5,554 nt of DNA from an uncultured Muribaculaceae bacterium (GTDB lineage Bacteria > Bacteroidota > Bacteroidia > Bacteroidales > Muribaculaceae), in assembly GCA_947177435.1 (NCBI GenBank), contig CAMWUM010000149.1, positions 1-5,554 of the forward strand, read 5' to 3'. Below are positions 1 to 5,499 of this stretch, one piece after another. How positions within the stretch are numbered: position 1 is the stretch's first letter; each line of letters begins with the position of its first letter. Below the pieces are notes generated by a model. It had not been told where the DNA came from. It saw only the letters and a program-made list of their open reading frames with translations, and searched no databases. The position numbers and the translations under genes were made by a program.

Positions 1-200
1 AAATCCCAACACACTGATTTTCCGTGCGTTTCTTCTTTTTGAAAACTTTTATGTATTTATAAAATACTTAAAACATTATCAATCAATCGTATAGTAATTT
101 ATTTTGGAAAACTTTTCCGACATACGCATTTTTAATTAAACGCGTAAAACGTTAACAAATCACTTCAATCTCCACCCAAAAGTTCCCCACACACATACAC
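1..200. other. AT-rich stretch without a recognisable gene
   Basis: I find no coding frame of convincing composition here and no tRNA or rRNA sequence. It lies downstream of the minus-strand operon and its hairpin, so it is probably the space between that operon and the next gene off the left edge. The sequence is strongly AT-rich. The decamer GAAAACTTTT occurs at 41-50 and again at 107-116, where it is the core of an inverted repeat (GGAAAA-C-TTTTCC, 106-118). I found no TAnnTTTG promoter box on either strand. Confidence 0.6.
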
Positions 201-234
201 TTAACCCCCGTGGCCAAATGACCACGGGGGTTAA
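201..234 (-). terminator. Perfect 13-bp hairpin, likely terminator of the prs-tdh operon
   Basis: Arms 201-213 (TTAACCCCCGTGG) and 222-234 (CCACGGGGGTTAA) are exactly complementary around an 8-base loop. The hairpin starts 31 bases past the stop codon of the threonine dehydrogenase gene, as expected for the 3' end of this minus-strand transcript. On the minus strand the 3' arm ends in TTAAGTG, so the T-tract after the stem is weak. A run of Ts lies on the upstream side instead. It could serve as an intrinsic terminator or as a stem protecting the mRNA 3' end. The stem is certain; its function is inferred. Confidence 0.75.
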
Positions 235-265
235 AAAATACTGATATTATTCTCAGCCCTTATGC

Positions 266-1234
266 CTAAGTGGCGGGCTCAGCAATAAGCTTTTTGCGGA
301 GGTTGGTGAGCATATCCACGGTCATGGACTCGAGATCGTATTCAGGCTTCCAATCCCACTCCTCGCGGGCGCAGGTGTCGTCGAGGCTGTCGGGCCACGA
401 ATCAGCGATGCGCTGGCGCAGCGGGTCGAGCTCGTACTCCATCTCAAATCCGGGCACGTGCTCCTTAATCTTGGCGTAGATGATTTCCGGGTCGAAACTC
501 ATCGAGGCGATGTTGAACGAGTTGCGATGCTTGAGCCTGCTGGGGTCAGCCTCCATAATCTCTACGGCTGCGCGCAGGGCGTCGGGCATGTACATCATAT
601 CCATGAACGTGCCGGGCTTGAGCGGGCACTTGAATTTTTCGCCCCTCACAGCTGAATAGTAGATGTCAACTGCGTAGTCGGTGGTTCCGCCGCCGGGAAG
701 CGTGGTGTAAGAGATGAGGCCGGGGAAGCGCACCGAGCGGGTATCGACGCCGAAGCGCTTGGCGTAATAGTCGCTCAGCAGCTCACCGGTCACCTTGGTC
801 ACGCCATAGATGGTGTCGGGGCGCTGCACGGTGTCCTGCGGGGTCTTGACGTGGGGCGTCGAAAGGCCAAACGAACCGATTGACGAGGGAGTGAACAGGG
901 CGCAACCCTTTTCGCGCGATACCTCGAGGCAGTTGTAAAGGCCGCCAACACCAATCTTCCATGCCAGTTGGGGCTTGGCCTCAGCCACAGCACTCAACAG
1001 CGCGGCGAGGTTGTAGATGGCGTCAATCTTGTATTTGTCCACCACTTCGGCAATGCGTGCGGCGTCGGTAATGTCGACTTCTTCTGCAGGGCCGGTCTCG
1101 AGGAGAGCGCCCTTGGGCTCAGCTCCCTTGATATAACCGGCTACCACTGACGGGCCGGAATAGATGTCACGCAACTTAAGCGTCAGTTCCGAACCGATTT
1201 GGCCGGTAGAACCAATGACGAGGATGTTTTTCAT
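266..1234 (-). CDS. tdh: L-threonine 3-dehydrogenase, short-chain dehydrogenase (epimerase-like) type
   Basis: A 322-residue NAD-dependent epimerase/dehydratase-fold protein. The Rossmann glycine motif GSTGQIG is at residues 8-14, NLAALLSA at 75-82, SSIGSFG at 117-123 and the catalytic pair Tyr143/Lys147 in YGVTK. The stretches LPGGGTTDYAV (179-189), MMYMPDA (213-219) and ADSWPDSLDD (277-286) are typical of the UDP-galactose-epimerase-like threonine dehydrogenases known from bacteria and trypanosomes, rather than sugar epimerases. The family oxidises L-threonine to 2-amino-3-oxobutanoate with NAD+ in the cytoplasm; a glycine C-acetyltransferase then gives glycine and acetyl-CoA. That partner gene is not in this window. 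The length is normal and the frame is intact. The gene starts 14 bases after the prs stop codon with no promoter box between, so it is probably cotranscribed with prs. Only weak ribosome-binding sequence (AAGAG) precedes the ATG. Note that the symbol tdh is also used for the unrelated zinc-dependent enzyme of E. coli. Confidence 0.9.
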   Translation of the reverse strand: MKNILVIGSTGQIGSELTLKLRDIYSGPSVVAGYIKGAEPKGALLETGPAEEVDITDAARIAEVVDKYKIDAIYNLAALLSAVAEAKPQLAWKIGVGGLYNCLEVSREKGCALFTPSSIGSFGLSTPHVKTPQDTVQRPDTIYGVTKVTGELLSDYYAKRFGVDTRSVRFPGLISYTTLPGGGTTDYAVDIYYSAVRGEKFKCPLKPGTFMDMMYMPDALRAAVEIMEADPSRLKHRNSFNIASMSFDPEIIYAKIKEHVPGFEMEYELDPLRQRIADSWPDSLDDTCAREEWDWKPEYDLESMTVDMLTNLRKKLIAEPAT

Positions 1235-1248
1235 GTGCTCTTGCTGAC

Positions 1249-2193
1249 TTATTTAATAAGGTATTGCGAAGAGATTGATTCGTTGGTGTGCACGCGGCGG
1301 ATAGTGTCGGCAAACAGACGGGCTACAGAGATGATGGTGCACTTCTTGCAATCCTTGTTGTAAGGAATCGAATTAGTGAATATTATCTCAGTGAGACGGC
1401 TATTGTTGACGCGCTCGGTGGCGGGGTCGCTCATAATGGCATGGGTGCTCAGGGCGCGCACGCTGCGAGCGCCATTGTCGAGCATCAGTTCGGCTGCCTT
1501 GGTGATGGTGCCGGCCGTGTCGACCATATCGTCGATGAGGATCACATCCTTGTCGACCACGTCGCCGATGAGGGTCATCTTCTCCACCACGTTGGCCTTT
1601 GCCCTCTGCTTGTGGCAGAGCACCAAGGGCACGTCAAGGTACTTGGCGTAACTGTTGGCGCGCTTTGCGCCGCCGACGTCGGGGGTGGCGATCACCAGGT
1701 TTTGCAGACCGAGGCTCTGGATGTAAGGAATGAAGACCGACGAGGCATAGAGGTGGTCGACGGGAACATCGAAGAAACCCTGTATCTGGTCGGCGTGCAG
1801 GTCCATAGTGATTACGCGGTTTACGCCTGCCGCGGTGAGCAAGTCAGACACGAGCTTGGCGGCAATCGACACGCGCGGCTTGTCCTTGCGGTCCTGGCGA
1901 GCCCAACCGAAGTAAGGCATCACGGCAATGATTGACTTAGCCGAGGCGCGCTTTGCGGCATCGATCATGAGCAGGAGCTCCATCAGGTTGTCGATGTTGT
2001 GGAACGTGGACTGCACAAGATAAACCTCGTGGCCGCGGATTGACTCTTCGAAGGAAACCTCGAACTCTCCGTCGGCGAAGTGCTGGATGTTCATTTGGCC
2101 GAGTTCGACGCCGAGCTCTTTACAGATTTCTTCGGCGATATACTTCGATTTCGTGCCGGAGAAAACCTTCAGTGGTGGTAAGGAAGGATTCAT
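1249..2193 (-). CDS. prs: Ribose-phosphate pyrophosphokinase (PRPP synthetase)
   Basis: A 314-residue class I PRPP synthetase of normal length. It transfers pyrophosphate from ATP to ribose 5-phosphate, making PRPP for purine, pyrimidine, histidine, tryptophan and NAD synthesis in the cytoplasm. Visible signatures are FADGE at 39-43, the catalytic flexible-loop motif PYFGWARQDRK at 93-103, DLHADQIQGFF with metal-binding His133 at 131-141, PDVGG with Asp172 at 171-175, and the PRPP-binding loop DDMVDTAGT at 221-229. The start at MNPSLPPLKVF puts the conserved FSGT strand at residues 11-14 as in relatives, and the next Met (34) would remove it. It is the first gene of a likely two-gene operon with the threonine dehydrogenase. 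A 93-base gap with a TAnnTTTG box separates it from the upstream amylase gene. No missing residue or frameshift was seen. Confidence 0.97.
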   Translation of the reverse strand: MNPSLPPLKVFSGTKSKYIAEEICKELGVELGQMNIQHFADGEFEVSFEESIRGHEVYLVQSTFHNIDNLMELLLMIDAAKRASAKSIIAVMPYFGWARQDRKDKPRVSIAAKLVSDLLTAAGVNRVITMDLHADQIQGFFDVPVDHLYASSVFIPYIQSLGLQNLVIATPDVGGAKRANSYAKYLDVPLVLCHKQRAKANVVEKMTLIGDVVDKDVILIDDMVDTAGTITKAAELMLDNGARSVRALSTHAIMSDPATERVNNSRLTEIIFTNSIPYNKDCKKCTIISVARLFADTIRRVHTNESISSQYLIK

Positions 2194-2242
2194 ATTTTCA
2201 GGAGGAATGATTTTTAAATCCTATATGTTGTGAAATTTTTTA

Positions 2243-2250
2243 CAAAGTTA
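2243..2250 (-). promoter_or_regulatory. Putative Bacteroidetes -7 promoter box for prs
   Basis: The minus strand reads TAACTTTG, an exact match to the Bacteroidetes primary-sigma -7 consensus TAnnTTTG. It lies about 50 bases upstream of the prs ATG in an AT-rich gap, giving an expected leader of roughly 40 bases. A TTTG further upstream is about 25 bases away, longer than the usual spacing, so the -33 element is weak or absent. Position and motif are seen in the sequence; activity is inferred. Confidence 0.6.
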
Positions 2251-2286
2251 AGGCTTTTTTTTCGCATAAGCCATGCAAATGCCAAC

Positions 2287-3981
2287 TTATTTTTTTGAAT
2301 TTTTGCGCCCAATCTTCCAAATCACTGCTCCACGGGCTGGTATGGATGTTTCAAATGGCTTGTCGGGAGCGAAATCGCAGGTGGCCGCAGTCTGGGTCAG
2401 CAGCTCAACGCACCGGCGGCGGCCGGGAGCGAGACCGTACATTTCAAACGCGTGCTCGGGCAGATTGATGGCCACGTCGGCGGGCGCGTCGTCAAAGTTG
2501 ACGGCTATGAGCAGGGTCGCATCGTCGCAGTGACGCAGGAATGTGAACTGGCTGTGCGGATTGAAACGCGGATTGTGATAGTTGACATACATGAGGTCGA
2601 AGAACTCGCCCGATGCTATGGCCTGCTCCTTGTTGCACAGCGTCAGCACGCGAGCGTAGATGTCGCGGATGGCCTGTTGCTTGGGGGTAAGCTTGCCGTC
2701 GCAAGCGCCCTTGTTGAGCCACTGACGCACCGAAGGAATGACGTAGTAGTCAAAGATGGTGGTGCGTCCGTCGTCGCCGCTGTATCCGGCCTCCCCTACC
2801 GCGTCTTCGCCGAGTTCCTGGCCGGCGTATACCATCATTGGGCCGCGGCCAATCATCGAACTTACCACCAGCGCGGGCGTGACGCGCATGCCGTCGCCGG
2901 CGTAGAAGCGGGATGCGTAACGCACCTCGTCGTGGTTTTCAAGGAAGTTGAGCATATGGTCGCCGATGCCCTCCACCGTTTGCCAGCACGATGTGAGGTT
3001 AGCGGCCGACACGTTGGAGCAGTCTATACCGCACAGCGTGTCGTATAGGTTGACCTTATCGTATAGGTAGTCAAATCCACCGTACTCGATGAATGGGCGG
3101 TAGAGCCCTACATCATACATCTCGGCGATGAACTTGACATCGGGGTATTTCTCCTTTACTGCGGCGATGGCCCAATGCCAGAACTCGATGGGCACCATGT
3201 GGGCCATGTCACATCGGAATCCATCAACGCCCTTGCCGGCCCAATAGCGCAGGATATGCAGCATCTTGAGCCATGTCGAGGGTATGGGATCAAAGTGGCG
3301 GCTTCCGTTCCACGGGTCTACGCCATAGTTGAGCTTGGCTGTGTCGTACCAGTCGTATTTTCCCGGATAGGCCGTGAAGCAGTCGTTGCCCGAGGCCTTG
3401 GCCGGGAACTCGACGTAAGCGTCGGCTCCGTCGCCAAGGTTGACGTCGACCGGAGAGAACTGCTGGCGGGTGATATAGTAGAAATTATTGGTCGGAGAGA
3501 AGAACATATCGGCATCGTCTCCGTGACCAAGATCCTCGATGCCGCGCGGTTTGGCGTCCGAGGCGTATTCGCGGGCCACATGGTTGGGCACGAAATCGAT
3601 TATGGCCTTGAGGCCGGCGTCATGAGTGCGTTTGATCAGCGCCTCGAACTCGGCGATCCTGCCCGGCACGTTCTCGGCCAGATCGGGATCAATGTCATAG
3701 TAATCGGTGATGGCATACGGACTGCCGGCGTGGCCTTTGATCACGTGCACATTGTGGCGCGGGATGCCGTAGATGGTGTAGTCAGCGTCGTGCGCATGTT
3801 CGATTACGCCGGTGTACCACACGTGCGTAGCGCCCAATTTCTTGATTTCCTTAAGTATGCGAGGCGTAATGGCATTGAGCTTGCCCGAACCATTCTGCAC
3901 AATAGTGCCACCGCGCACAGGCTCTTCGCAATAGTTGGTGAAGAGACGGGGCAGCAGCTGGTAGATGATTGGCTTAGTCAT
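2287..3981 (-). CDS. Cytoplasmic alpha-amylase-family (GH13) glycoside hydrolase
   Basis: A 564-residue GH13 protein. The start at MTKPIIYQLLPRLFTN is chosen because relatives begin at this first barrel strand. An upstream ATG at 4020 in the same frame would overlap the Fur-family gene by 28 bases and add 13 unlike residues. The (beta/alpha)8 barrel covers roughly 1-450 and holds conserved region I DFVPNH (129-134), the nucleophile Asp258 in GFRCDMA, the acid/base Glu287 in FIAEMYD, and the stabilising Asp351 in ENHDEVR. A C-terminal beta-sandwich follows at about 475-560. There is no signal peptide or lipobox, so it probably acts in the cytoplasm on glycogen or imported malto-oligosaccharides. 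Exact specificity (hydrolase or transglycosidase) cannot be read from the sequence. It follows the Fur-family gene by 11 bases and is probably cotranscribed with it. Confidence 0.92.
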   Translation of the reverse strand: MTKPIIYQLLPRLFTNYCEEPVRGGTIVQNGSGKLNAITPRILKEIKKLGATHVWYTGVIEHAHDADYTIYGIPRHNVHVIKGHAGSPYAITDYYDIDPDLAENVPGRIAEFEALIKRTHDAGLKAIIDFVPNHVAREYASDAKPRGIEDLGHGDDADMFFSPTNNFYYITRQQFSPVDVNLGDGADAYVEFPAKASGNDCFTAYPGKYDWYDTAKLNYGVDPWNGSRHFDPIPSTWLKMLHILRYWAGKGVDGFRCDMAHMVPIEFWHWAIAAVKEKYPDVKFIAEMYDVGLYRPFIEYGGFDYLYDKVNLYDTLCGIDCSNVSAANLTSCWQTVEGIGDHMLNFLENHDEVRYASRFYAGDGMRVTPALVVSSMIGRGPMMVYAGQELGEDAVGEAGYSGDDGRTTIFDYYVIPSVRQWLNKGACDGKLTPKQQAIRDIYARVLTLCNKEQAIASGEFFDLMYVNYHNPRFNPHSQFTFLRHCDDATLLIAVNFDDAPADVAINLPEHAFEMYGLAPGRRRCVELLTQTAATCDFAPDKPFETSIPARGAVIWKIGRKNSKK

Positions 3982-3992
3982 ATATTGAATTT

Positions 3993-4412
3993 CTAAAGCT
4001 TTCCTTGGCAATCCGGGCAAATGCCCTTTACCACATAATTTACATCGTGCGCAGTGAACCCTTCCGGGAGGTTGGCCTGGGGCACCCGCACGTCCTCAAG
4101 GCAATAAGTCTTGAGACACTTTTCACAATAGAAATGAGCATGCATGTCGCCGATGGTATGCACGCCGGCCACGCACAACTCATACTTCATCGACTTGCTG
4201 CCATCCATGAAAGCGTGTACCAAGTCGTGATCTGCAAACATTGTAAGCGTGCGGAATATACTTGCCTTGTCAATCGTCCCGATTGCGATTTCGAGGTCAG
4301 TAAGGCTCACCGGATGTGTGGCCTCGGACAACACCTTATATATGATTATCCGGTTGGCCGTAGGCTTAACCTTACGGGCCGACAGAGTACTCTTTGCTTC
4401 GTTGTAGTCCAT
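3993..4412 (-). CDS. Fur-superfamily metal-dependent transcriptional regulator
   Basis: A 139-residue Fur-type repressor. The ATG at 4412 is preferred over an in-frame ATG at 4538. The longer form would add 42 residues that run back through the likely promoter and are unlike Fur proteins, while 139 residues is the normal family size. The N-terminal winged helix spans about 1-75, with the recognition helix around DKASIFRTLTMF (48-59). The C-terminal part has HAH (91-93) and two CxxC pairs, Cys96/Cys99 and Cys132/Cys135, the usual structural zinc site. Candidate sensor ligands include Cys80, His85, His91 and His93. Position 104, which is Asp in PerR, is Cys here. A Cys in the YELC stretch recalls Zur-type sensors, but assignment to Fur, Zur or PerR is not secure. 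The gene leads a probable operon with the amylase gene, and its upstream region has repeated TTACGAA motifs that may be its own operator. Confidence 0.9.
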   Translation of the reverse strand: MDYNEAKSTLSARKVKPTANRIIIYKVLSEATHPVSLTDLEIAIGTIDKASIFRTLTMFADHDLVHAFMDGSKSMKYELCVAGVHTIGDMHAHFYCEKCLKTYCLEDVRVPQANLPEGFTAHDVNYVVKGICPDCQGKL

Positions 4413-4440
4413 ATTCGTTGCGCGCGGCTTAGATTGCAGT

Positions 4441-4495
4441 GCAAATTTACGAATATTTTCACAATTCTTTCGTAAGTATTGCAACTTATTTGCAG
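4441..4495. repeat. 55-base direct repeat, copy 1 (fur upstream region)
   Basis: This sequence is identical, base for base, to 5500-5554. The match ends on the left because base 4440 is T and base 5499 is C; on the right the window ends, so the true repeat may be longer. The repeat contains the likely -7 box of the Fur-family gene (TAAATTTG on the minus strand) and the inverted heptamers TTACGAA (4447-4453) and TTCGTAA (4469-4475). Its outer part pairs as GCAAAT (4441-4446) and ATTTGC (4488-4493). Identity without a mismatch implies very recent duplication or an assembly overlap. Confidence 0.95.
4442..4449 (-). promoter_or_regulatory. Putative -7 promoter box for the Fur-family/amylase operon
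   Basis: The minus strand reads TAAATTTG, matching the Bacteroidetes TAnnTTTG consensus, 29 bases upstream of the ATG at 4412. This predicts a short leader of about 20-25 bases and supports the 4412 start over the longer frame. No TTTG lies at the expected -33 spacing. The box overlaps one TTACGAA/TTCGTAA motif, so a protein bound there would block transcription. Confidence 0.6.
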
Positions 4496-4509
4496 CATAT
4501 TTTTCGTAA
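4447..4509. promoter_or_regulatory. Candidate operator: three TTACGAA/TTCGTAA heptamers
   Basis: TTACGAA occurs at 4447-4453, and its inverse TTCGTAA at 4469-4475 and 4503-4509. Centre-to-centre distances are 22 and 34 bases, close to two and three helical turns, so all three would lie on about the same face of the DNA. The outer two overlap the -7 boxes of the Fur-family gene and of the divergent plus-strand frame. Autoregulation is common in the Fur family, so this is a reasonable candidate operator, but the link is inferred from position only. Confidence 0.35.
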
Positions 4510-4514
4510 TTTTG
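4507..4514 (+). promoter_or_regulatory. Putative -7 box for a divergent plus-strand gene
   Basis: The plus strand reads TAATTTTG, an exact TAnnTTTG match, 27 bases upstream of the ATG at 4542. The spacing resembles that between the fur box and its ATG. A TTTG at 4489-4492 is too close (14 bases) to be a normal -33 element. It suggests that a gene transcribed away from the Fur-family gene once began, or still begins, here. Confidence 0.4.
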
Positions 4515-4541
4515 CGCATAATCCAACCCAACAGGCAAAAA

Positions 4542-4583
4542 ATGATAACAAAAAGACTATTCATACCCCTGCTGGCCGCCTAA
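4542..4583 (+). pseudogene. Truncated start of a secreted-protein gene (13 codons, signal-peptide-like)
   Basis: The frame from ATG at 4542 encodes MITKRLFIPLLAA and then hits TAA at 4581-4583. A short basic start (Lys4, Arg5) followed by a hydrophobic run is how bacterial signal peptides begin, and a promoter-like TAATTTTG box lies 27 bases upstream. A stop directly after the hydrophobic stretch, next to the 3' side of the low-GC Bro-N gene, suggests that a divergent gene for an exported protein was cut here by an insertion. With only 13 codons no family can be named. It could also be a chance frame. Confidence 0.35.
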
Positions 4584-5499
4584 CATAACAAAATCGGCGT
4601 CTCTATCATTCGTTCTCGATGACATCGACGCCAGGATGGACTGGAGGTAGATAGTCAGCGGCCTTATGGCTGGAGATAACACTTCTGCCAAGCTTGCTCT
4701 CGAGCTCGACACGTGCAGCCTTTGCCACATTTCCACCGCTTCGGGCCGCAGTCGCACTCTGAGAGAAGGTTTGTGGGTTGTTTTGCTTCGATATTTCTGT
4801 GGTAGAGGCTTCAGCAAGCATGTTGAGAGCAAGCTCAATGTTAGTCATATTGTCACGCAGGTTTTCTTTATGCAGACCTTTGAATCCCTTGTACTGCCTT
4901 GTTGACATTCCACTCCATTGCTGCGTGATTATATCCGTGAGCGACGCGTACTGCCAATCGGCCACGCCACAACGCTTCCATTCGTCAGTGAGAAGTTTTC
5001 TTACCTCAATCGTGCGGATACGCTGGTTTATCCATTCTTCCGAGTAACCCAGCCTGCGATAATCTGCTACTGCTTGGTCAATGGAAAGTTCGGGGTTCTG
5101 CATCTGGTCAATCCTTTGGGCCGCGACTTGCGCCATCCACTGCTTAAAAGGTTCTGCCTTTGGTGAGGGTATTGACTGTATGATACGGAAAAGTTGCTCA
5201 GTATTAGCTACATCGGTTAAACGCATTTTGCCATCAGGCGCAGGCAGTTTCAACTGGTAACAATCTGTTACCAGTTCACCACCCTCCTTCTTGATTCTGC
5301 TTTTTAGATTTTTCCAATATTTACGGGCTGTCTGATAATCACTGTCGGTCAACACAGCCACAACATCAACTACGGAGAAGAACCATTCCTCCTTATCTGA
5401 ATCCCAGACCGTTCGCACGCGACGATCATTGAAAATCTGTATTTTATTTTGCTTTGTCATTTGTGTATATCAAGTTAAGTTCATATTCATTCCTTCAAC
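4581..5499 (-). other. Candidate inserted unit of about 0.92 kb carrying only the Bro-N gene
   Basis: This is the segment between the point where the divergent reading frame breaks off (about 4580) and the start of the second 55-base repeat (5500). It holds the Bro-N gene, 25 bases after its stop codon and 39 bases before its start. Its GC is lower than its neighbours: a hand count of 5221-5340 gives 51 of 120 G+C, against 80 of 120 for 2761-2880 in the amylase gene. I see no terminal inverted repeats, transposase or integrase. The left boundary is only an estimate from the broken frame. Confidence 0.35.
4606..5460 (-). CDS. Bro-N domain protein with DinD-like C-terminal region (phage antirepressor-type)
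   Basis: A 284-residue intact frame. Residues about 10-110 look like the Bro-N domain of phage and baculovirus BRO/antirepressor proteins: VRTVWDSDKEEWFFSVVDVV, then YQTARKYWKNLKSR at 42-55 and the LTDVANTEQLFRIIQSIPSP region at 81-100. Residues about 125-270 resemble E. coli DinD, with QYKGFKGLHKENLRDNMTN (189-207), a helix ending in AEAST and a glycine-containing AARSGGNVAKAARVELE stretch. Bro-N domains are thought to bind DNA. DinD is SOS-induced and affects RecA filaments in vitro, but the role of this combined form in Bacteroidales is unknown. The protein is soluble, with no signal peptide. The leader has a possible AGGA and a six-codon frame (MNMNLT, 5490-5470) ending 9 bases before the ATG. 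The fur-type 55-base promoter repeat lies just upstream. Low GC suggests horizontal acquisition. Confidence 0.85.
   Translation of the reverse strand: MTKQNKIQIFNDRRVRTVWDSDKEEWFFSVVDVVAVLTDSDYQTARKYWKNLKSRIKKEGGELVTDCYQLKLPAPDGKMRLTDVANTEQLFRIIQSIPSPKAEPFKQWMAQVAAQRIDQMQNPELSIDQAVADYRRLGYSEEWINQRIRTIEVRKLLTDEWKRCGVADWQYASLTDIITQQWSGMSTRQYKGFKGLHKENLRDNMTNIELALNMLAEASTTEISKQNNPQTFSQSATAARSGGNVAKAARVELESKLGRSVISSHKAADYLPPVHPGVDVIENE

Noticed and set aside
1288..1935. Long plus-strand open frame opposite prs (215 codons)
   Set aside because: It is antisense to an intact, highly conserved gene, and its translation shows no recognisable domain. Such frames arise from the codon pattern of GC-rich genes.
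2252..2272. Small hairpin GGCTT/AAGCC after the amylase gene as a terminator
   Set aside because: The stem has only 5 pairs with an 11-base loop, it lacks a T-tract in the right place, and it sits where the upstream part of the prs promoter should be.
3175..3996. Long plus-strand open frame opposite the amylase gene (273 codons)
   Set aside because: It is a shadow of the GH13 gene, with no start context, promoter or recognisable family.
4441..4495. CRISPR repeat
   Set aside because: Only two copies exist, 1059 bases apart with a gene between them, and the repeat contains promoter elements. There is no array spacing and no cas gene.
4413..4538. N-terminal extension of the Fur-family protein by 42 residues
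   Set aside because: It would run through the promoter-like box and the repeat, has no Fur homology, and would make the protein unusually long. The ATG at 4412 fits family length.
4578..4584. GCCTAAC, matching the integron attC half-site RYYYAAC, near the Bro-N boundary
   Set aside because: A cassette should carry a folded attC of about 60 bases or more with paired inner boxes. Only 25 bases lie between the gene stop and this point, no matching stem is present, and the other boundary (CTTCAAC at 5493-5499) does not fit the consensus.
4581..5499. Insertion sequence with terminal inverted repeats
   Set aside because: Comparison of the two ends by eye shows no inverted repeats or short target duplication at the estimated boundaries, and the only gene is not a transposase.
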